64,000 bases of DNA from Euglena gracilis (taxonomy: Eukaryota; Euglenida; Euglenophyceae; Euglenales). Below the pieces are notes generated by a model. It worked only from the letters and a program-made list of their open reading frames with translations. It was not told where the DNA came from and ran no database searches. Positions 41,096-52,028 of this stretch are shown piece after piece (position 1 is the stretch's first letter; every line of letters starts with the position of its first letter). Location of the stretch: assembly GCA_039621445.1 (NCBI GenBank), contig CP154954.1, forward strand, positions 18,171,410-18,235,409. The letters are read 5' to 3'. The position numbers and the translations under genes were made by a program.

Positions 41096-41383
41096 GGAGG
41101 TGGTAGTGGGGGTCGACCATGGTCGCTTTCGGTCGCCCTCGGTCGCCCTCGGTCGTGGGGGGGGTCGATGTCAAAATGTGCGCTACATGCAAAATTTGCG
41201 CAACATACAAGCAAAAGGCGTTACACACACAAGGGATTTTGTTATTTTAGGGCCCTGGAACAGTTGCCTACGCCGCTACATGGCAAAAAAGGTGGAAAAA
41301 AAATCAGTAGGAATCACCCATAGCGACCGAGAGCGACCATGGTCGACCCCCACTACCCCCCCCCCCCAGGCCAGATCCGGGAG
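41096..41383. mobile_element. Small inverted-repeat element containing a satellite fragment
   Basis: Inverted ends GTAGTGGGGGTCGACCATGG and its complement (41340-41360) bracket about 280 bp that include CACAAGGGATTTTGTTATTT (41229-41248), the complement of a satellite subunit. The arrangement resembles a miniature of the 31.45-37.71 kb structure. Confidence 0.55.
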
Positions 41384-41577
41384 CCCCTGGCAACGGGCCC
41401 CATACTTGGCCGTCTTTTTCTGGGCCCGGCCGCGCAGGAGCTCCGATGAGGCGGGCAAGCTCCAAGCAGCACTGGGTGGTGAGGGGTGATTGATGCCCAC
41501 GTCGATGGCCCACGAGGCAGCCCCCGACCAATGTGGCAGAAAGGTATCCACATCACGCTTCTGATCTGCAGCCACAG

Positions 41578-42256
41578 GGGGCGGACGGACGGACGGACGG
41601 ACGGCTGGTGAAAAAAGCGAAGGTCCGGACGGACGGTTGACCTTGTGGGCTTGGTCCAGACGGCTGAAGAAAATGCACTTGGTCCAGCTAGCCGGCCGGG
41701 TCTTTGGAACCGCAGGCGTAAACCACAATCGCGTAGATCGCCAACCGGAAGTAACGGTCCAGATCTGGGTTGCACACAACATGTCAGATCTACAGTACGA
41801 TGTCCGCTGAGCCGCCCCGTACTGCAAGGTTCGTATCAGAGGTGATGCACGGGCCTATTTTTGTGGTATTTATCATTCAACCTCAAGATGATTATTTCCA
41901 AGTGGCTACAGTGACCTCCTTGCGTACTCAACTCATCCTCCGAGAATGATATCACCCTTCATGGTATAGCGGTCGTGTGGTTAGCGTGTGACCGGTAGAT
42001 CGCGGGTTCGAATCCCGCCGGGGGGCAGCTTCGTGTTTTTCCTGATTTGACGCGACGAGTAGAGGGAAGCTGTGACTGCTTTTCGGAAAGGAAGGAAATT
42101 TTTTTTTTTGGTCCGGCCGGCCGGCAAGACAGACATTGGTCCGGCTTGACGGACGGCTGGCGAAAAAATGCTTCGTCCGGACGGACGGCTGGGCGTCCAG
42201 CATTGGTCCAGCTGAAGAGGTCCGGACGGCTCGGACGGCTAGCCGGCCAGCCGCCC
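41578..42256 (+). mobile_element. GGACGG element with tRNA-like core, copy 2
   Basis: 679 bp, inserted in the LINE, flanked by an exact 6-bp duplication CCACAG (41572-41577 and 42257-42262). It has the same ends (GGGGCGGACGG, GGCCAGCCGCCC) and nearly identical sequence to copy 1, apart from a shorter CCGGCTGG microsatellite. This copy defines the element boundaries best, because the LINE reading frame is interrupted at them. Confidence 0.8.
41955..42026 (+). pseudogene. tRNA-like copy with damaged acceptor stem
   Basis: Identical to 30569-30640 except at the 5' end, where CCCTTCA replaces CCCCCCG. The acceptor stem then has one mismatch and two wobbles. The A and B boxes are intact, so it could still act as a polymerase III promoter. 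Confidence 0.6.
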
Positions 42257-42546
42257 CCACAGAAATCTCGAGAGCATGGCGGATCCCCCGGGCCTGCAGC
42301 TGGGCACCCAGAAAGTGTTGAACCGGTGGTGGCGCTCCCACAACTTGTTCTTGTGGCAGCACAGAGCGTGATCCCCAAAGGGATCCACCACCTGCCCGCA
42401 ACCCAAGGGGCAGGGTGAACCTGCCAGGCTCAACGGGATGATGCAACCCCAGATGCCACTTCATCATCAGGCGAAACGATGCACCGTCCACGGCAAATCC
42501 GGCAGCCAGAGGGGCGAGCCCCGATCCAGCTCGAGCACGGGGGTGG

Positions 42547-42765
42547 GCCGGGTCACGGGGGGGGTCACGGGGGGGGGGCACGGGGGGGGGCACGGGGGGG
42601 ATATGGCCTCCTCTTCAATGTTTCCGGCTTCCGCGACATTTGAAAAAAAATACTGAAAGCAGTTGTGATTGAAGCACGTGCGTTTGCGGACCCCAAAATC
42701 GGGGGGTGTTCAAATCCGGGTCACGGGGGGGTCACGGGGGGGGGGGTCACGGGGGGTCACGGGGA
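42547..42765. repeat. GGGTCACGGGGGG minisatellite, two blocks
   Basis: Blocks at 42547-42600 and 42718-42763, each of 4-5 units of (G)nTCACG, inside the LINE. Other blocks: 25437-25490, 36596-36655, and on the other strand 48765-48795 and 49110-49165. The wide spread suggests a mobile or easily seeded unit. Confidence 0.85.
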
Positions 42766-43138
42766 CGACACCCCCAATGGAAGAACTCTGATGCTCAAAG
42801 CGGACCCGGTCTCGGTCGTTCAAGGTCGCGAGGAATGCCGGACGTGCTGCTTGGCGCAGCTGATCGCTCCACCATGCCTGATCGTGGTGGGTGGTGTCGT
42901 CAGGGGTCAAGGCGCCGTTTCCTGCCCATCTCCGCACTGGCTCGAGGCATCCCCCAAGTGCTTTTGCAGCCCGGATAGTAGATCGTTTAATCCGTCAATG
43001 GGGGCGCGAGAAATGTTACTCAGGCCCAAGGAGTTGGGTGCATGGTGGATCCATGACAACAGTGCACTCAGACGTGCCGGCAGGACGGAGTCCAGTGCCA
43101 GCTTCTTAGGGAGATTTCATTGTCAAAAAACGGAAGGG

Positions 43139-43214
43139 ACCAATTAATCGTTAATCGTCCGAGACACCCCGATTAATCGCGATTAATCGTTCTCCAGCCC
43201 GAAACAATTAATTG
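43139..43214. mobile_element. Tiny palindromic insertion, ATTAATCG-rich
   Basis: About 76 bp beginning CCAATTAATCGTTAATCG and ending ACAATTAATTGG, with an internal CGATTAATCGCGATTAATCG palindrome. Its base composition is unlike the surrounding LINE, so it is probably a very short inserted element. Confidence 0.6.
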
Positions 43215-44238
43215 GCACAACCCTACCAGCCGGATACCGAAACCACCCAAACGCAGAGGCAGGGCAGCCTGGGCCCATTGTGTGTCGGTGACAGAGCAAT
43301 CCAAAATCTGCTGGAAAGTGGCCCGGAGGCATCCGTCCGCACGGGCCAGCAAGTGGGGAAAGGGGAGGCAGTGAGCACTACGCAACAAAGAACTGAACTT
43401 ACAGGCGTCGAAACAGAAGTGGAGTAAGGACAGTTGGACTTGGGGGTCTTGCACGGAGCCCAGCAGTGCTGTTGCTTGCTCATGCTTGGAGATACCTCTA
43501 ATTGCTGGCGAACAAAGGACACATCCGAAGGGTGATGGATCGGGACGCCCAACACCGAGACCCGGAGTCGAGGGTGAAGGGAACGACAAAGGCCCCACGC
43601 AAGACGGAATCATCATGCAGAGAGGGGATATGCCGAACCCCTGGGCCCCACACGGTAGTCTTGGTTAGATTCAGAGAACACCCCAGGCGGCCCAGGCCGA
43701 TCTGGAGGTGTGCCAGGGCGCGATCAGCAGTTGGGACGTCTGACAAGATGGACCCGTCGTCCAAGTACCAGAAGGAATTGCCCCGTCCTGGTGCCGAAAG
43801 CAGGGTGTCGTGAATGGCTAGCGAGAACAGGAGAGGCACGAGGGGTGCTCCCTGCTGCCCACCTTCCGTGCTCTAGATCTCGTTGTCCCCAACGAATAAA
43901 CGGGATGGCTGCAGGGAAAGGCGGCACCAGTGCAGCAAGTGCGGGGCCTGGCGCTTGACGGCATCAATGATGGCAGCCCACTTTACAGAATTGAAGGCAT
44001 TCCGTATGTCGACCTGGAGTACACCCAGTCAGGGTCGTCCCTGCGCTCAGATGTTGCAGCGAGATCCCAATTTGCTCGCAGGCGCTTTTGCCTCCAAAGG
44101 CGGACTGTAACGGGCGCAGGTTGGCGCCCACGTCCTCTGTCTCGGGAAGAGCCATGAGGCATTTTTCCACAAAGGTCTCCCCGACGGCAACCGGGCGTAC
44201 CCCGTCGTCCTTCTTCCGCAAAGGGAAGAGGTTGGCCG

Positions 44239-45026
44239 CAGGGGTGTAGAAGTAATTTTTTCTCGGGGGGGGGGGGGCGAGATCCTCGACAAGACTGAAA
44301 ATATCCATTTTTCCCTCGCCGCCCGAAGGGCGGCGAAATGGTGGTGCTTTTTTGAAAGATGGCATTGAATGTTACAAAAAAAAATGTGGCAATTTTTGGC
44401 ATTATGACACTGATCCATCACAACTTGGAAGCTTTTAAGTCACCCGAAGGGCGGCAAAACGGTAGTGCTTTTTTGAAAGATGGCATTGAATGTTACAAAA
44501 AAAGCCGCCATTTTTACATTATGCCACCAATCCATCACAATTTGGAAGAGCCGCCCAACAAGCGGCAAGAGTGACGCCTTTTTGTGTTTCAGGATTTGTG
44601 TCTTAGGATTTGCGTGGAACAAAAAAAATCTATTGCCGCCCGAAGGGCGGCTGACGGTAATGCAATTTTCCAAAACCTTCCCCAAAAAGACTTGTCAACT
44701 TGCCAAACTTGTCAACAAAAATTGTGTGCTCTTGAAAAAAAAGAGCTTTGGAAGCGAAGTCAAGATGCATGTTTTCCTGTTTGCCGAGATTTTCGCCCCC
44801 TCCGACCCATGAATTCAGGACGTCTTTGGCCGCACAAAGGGCGGCGAGACGGTAGTGATGTCCAACAGCAAAAACACCCTAAAGTTCAATGAAAAGTTGA
44901 ATTCTCGGTGTGAGAAATTGAAAAAACCACAAACAATGTGAATCACACACTTTTCAAAAAAAATTTCTTCCCAAAATGTCGGGGGGGGGCGGCCGCCCCC
45001 CCCGACCCCCCACTTCTACACCTATG
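44239..45026. mobile_element. hAT-like element with GCCGCCC hairpin repeats, copy A
   Basis: 788 bp inserted in the LINE. Ends CAGGGGTGTAGAAGT and ACTTCTACACCTATG (13 of 15 match), exact 8-bp duplication GTTGGCCG (44231-44238 and 45027-45034). Five GCCGCCCGAAGGGCGGC-like hairpins with the following GACGGTAGTG are spaced about 75-190 bp apart. No ORF of its own. Confidence 0.88.
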
Positions 45027-45982
45027 GTTGGCCGAGCATAGCCATTCCGCTGCCGTGGGGTGCAGAGACCCCTGGGTGCACTGTTGGACAAGGTCGTCCA
45101 AGGCCTACAGCAACGGAGTGGGTTCCCACTGTCACCGTCCCGTAACAGTTCGGCAAGGTATGCGGGTCGCAGGCCAGACGGCCCCGGTGCACTCCCCGGA
45201 GGGAACCCGAGGGCAACTTTACGAAGTGCTGCCAACCGGTCGTCGGCTGGGGAGTTGACGTAGCAATAGTGGGTGGAAGCTAACTGTTGGTCATTGTCGG
45301 ACCAGGAGAAGCCCGCCCCGACGGGGTGTAGTCCGCGCAGGGCGGCAAGGACGTCCTCGGACCGGGAGTCATGGACCCCCTTACTCAGAAGGCATTTGGC
45401 TGCCTTGGAAAAGGCACCGGGTTTTCCTCCCTCCCTCACCCTCCACGCCGAACCTCCGGACCAACACAAAAAACCGCTCCTCCCCCTCTCCCACAACCTT
45501 GAGCTTTTCTCAAATGTCTTCTCGCGCATATTGTATACATACCCCTAACCACCACTAAACCTACCACCACTCATTTCACAGCTTCCTTGGGAGCCTTTCC
45601 CCAGACAGTAGAGGAGAAAGCCATGCGACTGACCTGTTTGATCACGTGGGCAACAGTGGCCCTTGACACTCAAGGTGACATGTCTTCCAGTTTAGTAAGT
45701 TTAGTAAGGCGAACATGCATGCATTCGGCCCACCACCTTGTGAGGAGTGACCGGAGGTGGGATTGGCCAAAGAGGCAAGAGTTGTTATCCATGTTGCCAG
45801 TGGTTTGCTATCAAGTGCACAACCTTGAAAATTTCATGGCCACCGATGGATGTCTGTTGAAAAGAGCTTTCGATCGAGATTGGTACCCTCACCCCCCCCC
45901 TCAAAGTGGCCACCCTCCAGGCACCACAGGACCCCAAAACGGCCCCTGGGGGGGGGGGGGGTGCGGGGGGGGGGGTCAATTT

Positions 45983-46225
45983 TTGGGCTTCGGCGCCAAA
46001 AGAAATGGCCACTTCAAGGGGGGTAAACCAAAGTTGCCAAAAATTATCCACACTGAGGGGGAGACACTTTGAGGGGGGTGAGGGTGCCCACAACGTTGCA
46101 CACAACCAGTGAGAGATATGCTCGCGATCGTCGGATCAAACAGAAACAGAATCGAAATTTGTGGTCATTTCCGGCACTGCTTTATTTGAGAAACACAATG
46201 AACAATACAAAAGCGATTTTTTCCC
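45983..46225 (+). repeat. Dispersed repeat R3, copy 2
   Basis: Nearly identical to 29155-29410. Preceded by ATCGAAAGCTC on the minus strand near 45865 and G-runs. Confidence 0.85.
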
Positions 46226-46483
46226 TTCAAACCGACGACCAAAAGGTTCTTTGGGGCCAGACATGAGAAACCATTGAAAAAGTGCCCAAAATTTTTTGCA
46301 CGTCCCAAAAATGACAAGGGAAAATCCTAACAATTTTTAAAAAAATTCACCAAACTCTCGCTGGCTTTTTCTGTTTCTTTCAAAAAGCTTTTTTTTGTTT
46401 TTGATTTTTTTAATGCGGCTTAGATTGCCATTACGATGCCCCCATGTTACCGCACGTTCCTGCCCTGTTTCTGCCCTCTCAGC

Positions 46484-46804
46484 CTACTTCCCCCTCACGA
46501 CACTTAATTCTACCCTCTCTTCGCCCTTCCAGGTTTCCAGGTTTCCTGGGAACCGGATGACACCCTCTGCCTTATCCTCATCCATGGGGTCTCCCAATCG
46601 GTGCATAGCCTCCCCCCCGTACACTTCAAATCCAGTAGGCTGCGCCACTGGTCGGTGGATTCGGTTCGCCCCACCGCCGTTTCGTCCGGTGAAACCCCTG
46701 ATATAATCGCGATAATTTTCGCGAAGTCGTGTCATCATCACCCGCCTGTGGATGAATTGAAATCCTGGAATTTGTGAGAGTTGTTCGAAAAAAATAGGGC
46801 ACAT
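46484..46804 (-). CDS. ORF, unassigned, possibly an exon
   Basis: 107 codons on minus: MCPIFFEQLSQIPGFQFIHR, then RVMMTRLRENYRDYIRGFTG and FEVYGGEAMHRLGDPMDEDK. The composition is good for a real protein and is not repeat-like. The plus frame is also open but low-quality. No family recognised; flanks are AT-rich. Confidence 0.45.
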   Translation of the reverse strand: MCPIFFEQLSQIPGFQFIHRRVMMTRLRENYRDYIRGFTGRNGGGANRIHRPVAQPTGFEVYGGEAMHRLGDPMDEDKAEGVIRFPGNLETWKGEERVELSVVRGK

Positions 46805-46809
46805 TGGAC

Positions 46810-47745
46810 ATGAGAATCAGAGGCGGGTCCCACCACAGCCACCAAATGAAGCCAAAGCAAAGACGTCAATATTGATGTTAAATAATGTGCAAGGTGGGAT
46901 TGTGTGCTTTGGGGATTCTGAGGAAATCCTCATAAAGGCTTCTGGGAGTCATTTAAATCTTGTTTTTCAACGATCATGCACTTTACATCCCAGCAGTGCA
47001 TTTTCCAATTGACCATGCACTGGGCAAGGGCAGCTGTCCAGAAACCCGGGGAGGGGTCTGGGGAGGATGGTTGGTGGGTCCGCCCCCACCCCTTTTCCGC
47101 ACAAATCCCAAAAAAATTTTGGACCCCAAAATGACTTCCCTTGACTTGAGTCCCCCCCCCAGATTCCCCCCCCCCCCAGATTGGCTGCTCGTTTTTCGGA
47201 AATTCAGCGTGCCAAATTGGCCGTTATTGGGGGAAATAGGTTAGGGTTCGGAGTTTCATGAAGTTTTAGCCTTATTTTTGGATTTGGCAAAATCTTAAAG
47301 ACCCCCCCCCCTCAATAACCTGGGTGGCGGGGTGTCAGGTTATTGAACCAACTTTTGGCCCGCCCGCCGACCCTTCGGCCAAATTTGCCATCCTGGAGGG
47401 GGGGGGGTCGGCACGCCGTGGCGAGGTGTCTGGCTAGGGGGGGGAAGGGGGGGGTTTGGCGTGGCGAGGGGGTCCTGGAGGGGGGTGCGCGGGGGTTTGC
47501 CAAGAAAATTTTCTTTGGCGGGCCTGAATCTTTTTCCCCCTCTTCTGGTCTGCCGCCTTTGGAGCCCAGGTATTGGGGGCCCCCCCTGTTCACTTCTGAA
47601 CTGAACTGGACATGTTGACTTCCCGGAGGGGGGGGAGGGGGGGGGAGGGGGGGTCCGACACCGAAGGTGCCGAAAAAGCCCTTTTCGGTGTTCGCCTGCT
47701 GTTCCGGTTTTCGGTTTTTTCCCAAAGTGAACAGGTGCATCCAGG
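46810..47745. other. Low-complexity stretch, no gene
   Basis: T-rich to 47000, then C/G-run blocks (47040-47300 and 47395-47490). ORFs on both strands in 47312-47876 are Pro/Gly-rich products of C/G runs. Nothing convincing. Confidence 0.4.
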
Positions 47746-47749
47746 TACA

Positions 47750-47940
47750 CAGTAGGGTGGCGACTGAAATTTCCGGCCCCTGAAATTTCACAAAATTTCA
47801 CAATTTTTAACTTTTCTTTCAGACCACAAGCCAATAGCAGGGTGTTGACTGAAATTTCCGGCCCCTGAAATTTCACGAAATTTCACAATTTTTTACTTTT
47901 CTTTCCGACCACTTTTCACGAATGTCACCACCCTACTACA
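47750..47940. mobile_element. MITE with AGTAGGGTGGYGAC ends and internal duplication
   Basis: Inverted ends AGTAGGGTGGCGAC (47751) and GTCACCACCCTACT (47925-47938). The interior is two tandem copies of about 80 bp (GACTGAAATTTCCGGCCCCT start). hAT-like by its ends; the target duplication is unclear. Confidence 0.65.
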
Positions 47941-48406
47941 CGGGGGGGGGACCCCCTGTTCACTTCCGAAGTGAACTGAACAAGGGGGGGAGGGGGGTCC
48001 CAGGGTCCCGAAGTGGACTACCTGGCCTCCTTTGGGGTTCCCTTGTGTGTATGTGCAAGGTTTGGCATGCCCAAATCCTGCCCCTGTCTCGTCAAAAGTA
48101 AACCCACCAAAATGGAGACAAGGCACAGGGGGGGGAGGGGGGGGTCCGAGGGGGGGGGGGTTGGAAGCTGTACAGGGGGGGGGTCCCCAGAAAATCACAA
48201 CTGTACTGCCTACCCCCGAGACAGTTGCGACATTTTTCGTCCAATTGAGGTTGGCAATGATGGATTTTGCGAAATTCAGATGCATTTTGCAAAATATTTG
48301 TGTCTTGTAAAAAGAGTGGTAGCCAGTATTTTCACTTTAAACACTTAGCAGAAAGGCAGGAAGCAGCTTCAATCACTCCCCCTTGGCACACCATGCGGAA
48401 TTGAGC

Positions 48407-49215
48407 CAGGGTTGACGTTTTTTTGTTTTTCAACAAAGAACAAAAAATATGTTTTTTTTCCAAAAAAACACACAAAAACATGTTTTCTTTTTTTAAAAAA
48501 GCAAAATTTGACCTTTTTCCTTGCGAAATGGCCATTTTTTGAGGAAAAGGTTTTAAGGTCATTTTTTTGGTCATCAAAAGTGACGTATTTTTAGTTTTTC
48601 CAGCACCTTTAACAGACTACGAAGCTGCAGAGATGAAAAAAGACCTTTTTTCAAAAAAAAAGTTTCAAAAAAAATTCCCCCAAACCCCCATGAGGTTTTT
48701 TTTGTTTTTTTAAAAAAACATATTTTTTCTTAGGGGGTACTACCCCCGTGCCCCCCCCCCCCAGTTACACCCCCGTGACCCCCCCGTGACCCGAGGATCG
48801 ATCCTTCGCCATTCTTTTTTTAAAAGCATTTTTTTTAAAAAAAACAATGCACTTTCATGTATCCTTGTCCGCCCAATGCACCTTCACACCCAAAAATGGC
48901 CAAAAATCTTTTCCCCTGAAAGAAGTGCCAAAAACTGGTGCATTTCCCCACCCAAAACGGAATTTTGTCAAAAATGGCCCAAACTTCATCCCAAAAACGT
49001 GTTGGTCAAGAAAATCCTAACAAAATTCCCTTTTCAAAAAATGACCAATTTTATCACGATGCCACGTCATGGATGTTGCCTCCCGGCTACCTACAAAGTG
49101 TCATACTTCCCCCGTGACCCCCCCGCCCCGCCCCGTGACCCCCCCCATGACCCCCCCGCGACCCGCACCACCCCCTTAAAAAAGCATGTTTTTTTGTTTC
49201 GAAAAAACAAGCCGT
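48407..49215. mobile_element. hAT-like element, sibling of 36433-37106, right end lost
   Basis: Starts CAGGGTTGACG and shares the T/A homopolymer interior with the words 'tttttccttgcgaaatg' and 'acaagccgt' plus a GTCACGG minisatellite (other strand). The closing CGTCAACC is missing; sequence diverges after AAGCCGT at 49215. Confidence 0.6.
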
Positions 49216-49399
49216 TTTTTTAAAAAAATTTCATCTGTCTCGGGGGGGTTGGAAGTGGGGGGGGAGGGGGGGGGGTCCCGGGAGGGGGGGGTTGGAACTG
49301 TACAGGGGGGGGGAGGGGGGGGGTCCCAAGAATTGGTCATTTTGGTCAAAAACAAGGTCCCCAGAGGCCGTCCAAGGGTTAGGCAGTACAGGGGGAGGG

Positions 49400-49690
49400 G
49401 GCTGCGGACCCCCCGGTGAACGTTCACTGGTGAACGTTCACCGGGGGGAAGGGTGGGGAACTTTCGGCGATGAAGTTCACGGGTGAAGTTCACTGGTGAA
49501 CTTCACCGTTTTGATGGTTGGAGGTGAAATTTTGCTCCTTTTCCTCACAAAATGGTCATTTTGAGGTTGATGGTTCATGGAATTTTGTCGAAATTTCCGA
49601 AGGCTTGCCCAAAATGTCATTTTTGGCCATTTTTGGCCAAAACAGTGCTCTGGTGGTGAACTTCACCGGGGGGGGGGGGGGATGGGGTCC
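49400..49690 (+). repeat. Dispersed repeat R2, diverged copy
   Basis: GGTGAACGTTCAC and GGTGAACTTCACC palindromes bracket the R2 core ('atggtcattttgaggttgat', 'tttttggccatttttggcca'). Same orientation as 56600-57030. Confidence 0.75.
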
Positions 49691-50206
49691 AAAATCCCAA
49701 AAGTTACCGCCTGATCTCCTGGGGGTGAGGGCATCCCTGGGCCCCCCTGGGGGGGGGGCAGGCTGAGTCGGGCATTTTTGGGACTTGGGGGCCTATAAAA
49801 TTTGCTTAAATTTTAAGACCTTTGCACACATGATTGCATTGAGGAGTGTCCATTTTGACCAGGAAGAAGTGGGGGGGGGGGGCTGTGGACCCCATGTGGA
49901 TGACGGCAACAGGTCTGGTTAGTTCACCGTTTTTAGGGCTGGGGGTTGAAATTTTGACCACGTTCTGTCAGACGAAGCCTGCCGGCCTCGAAGGGATTTG
50001 CCTTTAACCCCTCTCCCCCAAAGTGTCCCCCCCCCCATTGGCCATTGGCCAGTGGCCATTTTGGATTCCCATAGTTCCTGGAGGGTGCTCACTTTGAGGG
50101 AGTGAGGTTCTTTTTTTTGGCCTTGCCACCTGTCGTCATGACCTATGGAGTCCCAGATTGGGGGGATTATTTGGTACTTGTTCGCTATCGACCCTCCCTT
50201 TTCTGC

Positions 50207-50360
50207 ACACAAATCGTGGCTGAGCCCAGATTTCAGCTTGAAAACGTGTTCCGCAGGGGGGCCCCCGAAGGGGGCCCCCTGAACACGTTTTCAGGCTGAA
50301 ATCTGGGCTCAGCCACAATTTGGTTAAAAACGTGTTCAGAGCCCGCCAAATGCCTGCCTT
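50207..50360. repeat. Palindrome and truncated TIR of the PHD-ORF element family
   Basis: Hairpin 50207-50321 (arms CACAAATCGTGGCTGAGCCC / complement, GGGGGCCCCC core) followed by AACGTGTTCAGAGCCCGCCA and then an abrupt change at 50361, where another element begins. A solo end of the family. Confidence 0.75.
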
Positions 50361-51674
50361 GTAACCGTGAATAGAGGCCCGGCGCCTGCCCTGTTTTTCG
50401 TGGGTGTGAACACGAAAAACAGGGCATATTTTCAATTCACGAAAATATGCCCTGTTTTTCGTGAATACCTATTCACGAAAAACAGGGCATATTTTCGTGA
50501 ATAGGAATTTTAACTGAAATGAAACCCAAAAACCTGTCAATCCCATCAATCGAAAGCTCTTCTCAAGGGCTTTTTACAGATGGCCACAGGAATCAGCAAT
50601 ACTGCACACAGCGCTTATTTTCAGCGATCGTGTATTCCAAATTTTGACATCCTAATTTGTGAAATCCCACACCTGAGGTGCCATACAGCATATCAATTGA
50701 AAGCTTTCCCCATGAGCTTTCGTTTGGTACCCTCAGAACTCAGCCACACTGCACAGCGCCCTAAAAATTGCCAATCGCAATGTTCCGACCCTTTTCGCAA
50801 ATTCCAAAACCCACTGTTCACCTGCCATGTTGCCCCTTGATCGATAGCCCTTCTCGAGGGCTTTCAGCAGATGGCCTTAGATTTCAGCCGTGCTGCATGG
50901 TACTCCATTTCAGAAATTCGCCAAATTTGACCAAATGGAAAGTGTTGCACAAAATCCCCCAATTTCTGACCAAATACCCCCAAAAACTGCTCAGATATGA
51001 TTATATGGTTGCCACATGTCTAAAACCCATTTTGGACACTTTTTGGCACTTTTCATTTTGGGTCCCCTGGACGCAAAATGGACCAATGAACCGGCATCCA
51101 ATGGACCAGCATTGGACGCCGGTTCGGGCGTGAAGCCAGAGCCCCAATACACAGTTTTGGGGGTTGTGGCAACATTCGGTCCATGGTGTTTGCGGCTTTC
51201 TTCGCCATTTTTGCAAGAACAGACTGAGGAACAACACAAGCAATGTGGATAAAATACCGACCCTCTGTGATCCGTTAGGCTCTAAAGAGAATATCGGCGT
51301 CAGGCCAAGCATTGTGGGGGCCTTTGGGGGGGACCGTGCGCCTTCGGCGCCCAGTCCCCCCCCCCAAAGTGCCCCCCAATTACTTGGCCCAACGCCCATT
51401 TCTCGTTTTCCAGGACCAGCGGTGCCATGTGGGTATGATTCGGGTCATTTGGACACCATTTCTACAGACCTGTTTCTATTCACAAAAAACAGGGCATATT
51501 TTCAATTCACGAAAATATGCCCTGTTTTTTGTGAATAGATATTCACGAAAAACAGGGCATATTTTTGTGAATAGGATTTTTGGGTGAAAAATGACAAAAA
51601 AATGCCCGAAAACCTGGCGTGAAGCACACCCACGAAAAACAGGGCAGGCGCCGGGCCTTTCTATTCACGGTTAC
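50361..51674. mobile_element. TIR element of 1.3 kb with CAGGGCATATTTTCGTGAAT hairpins
   Basis: Inverted ends of 48/50 bp (GTAACCGTGAATAGA...GCGCCTGCCCTG), differing by a 2-bp indel. Just inside both ends are nested hairpins of ATTCACGAAAA(A/T)...TTTTCGTGAAT (50410-50510 and 51480-51575). The interior holds repeat R4 (50592-51075), a CCGGTTCGGGCG word and unique DNA at 51160-51400. No transposase seen. It is inserted in the TIR of a PHD-ORF element fragment. Confidence 0.7.
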
Positions 51675-51676
51675 AG

Positions 51677-51785
51677 AAAAATTGTGGGCTATAACCCGTA
51701 TTCAGGCCGTATAACGGGTCAAGGGCGCCTGCGGCGCCCTTGACCCGTTATACGGCCTGAATACGGGTTATGCCCACAATTTTTA
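51677..51785. repeat. Near-perfect palindrome, about 50-bp arms
   Basis: Left arm AAAATTGTGGGCTATAACCC...; right arm the complement with one base fewer; loop of 4-5 nt at GCCTGCGGCGCC. It is followed by a fragment (51785-51905) that matches the sub-terminal region of the PHD-ORF element (ATCATGATTCACGCCAAGGG). So this may be a variant of that family's end hairpin with an unrelated stem sequence. Confidence 0.85.
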
Positions 51786-52028
51786 TATAGAAATTCTGAT
51801 CATGATTCACGCCAAGGGAAAAAAAACGCGAAAATGTGAAATTCGGACCGAAAAAAGAGCGCCATAATGGAAAACATGCCTTGCCACAGATGCCCTACCA
51901 TGCCCCCCCCCATATAAGACCAGGTTTTGAATAGTGCTTCGCTCTTAATAAGCGCTCACCCACCCTTGACACCCCCATATAAACCGGCCCACTCCATGGA
52001 GCTCTGTCGACTGAAATGCAAAGGTTTT

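Larger units (their letters stand above)
41385..45530 (-). mobile_element. Decayed LINE (reverse transcriptase with C-terminal endonuclease-like region)
   Basis: Read on minus from 45530: a segment with PPGSAPGPSGLRP (45193 down), then KKDDGVRPVAVGE (about 44215), RNAFNSVKWAAIIDAVKRQ (about 44008), a GGQQGAP segment, the YLDDG active-site box (43767 down), LPLRLGGFGIR (about 43245), a Cys/His motif CPLGCGQVVDPFGDHALCC (about 42415-42356), and IDVGINHP (about 41480), which recalls the restriction-like endonuclease of early-branching LINEs. An in-frame TAG (43873-43875), several frameshifts and three insertions (41578-42256, 43139-43214, 44239-45026) show it is dead. The 5' end is not defined. 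Confidence 0.8.
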
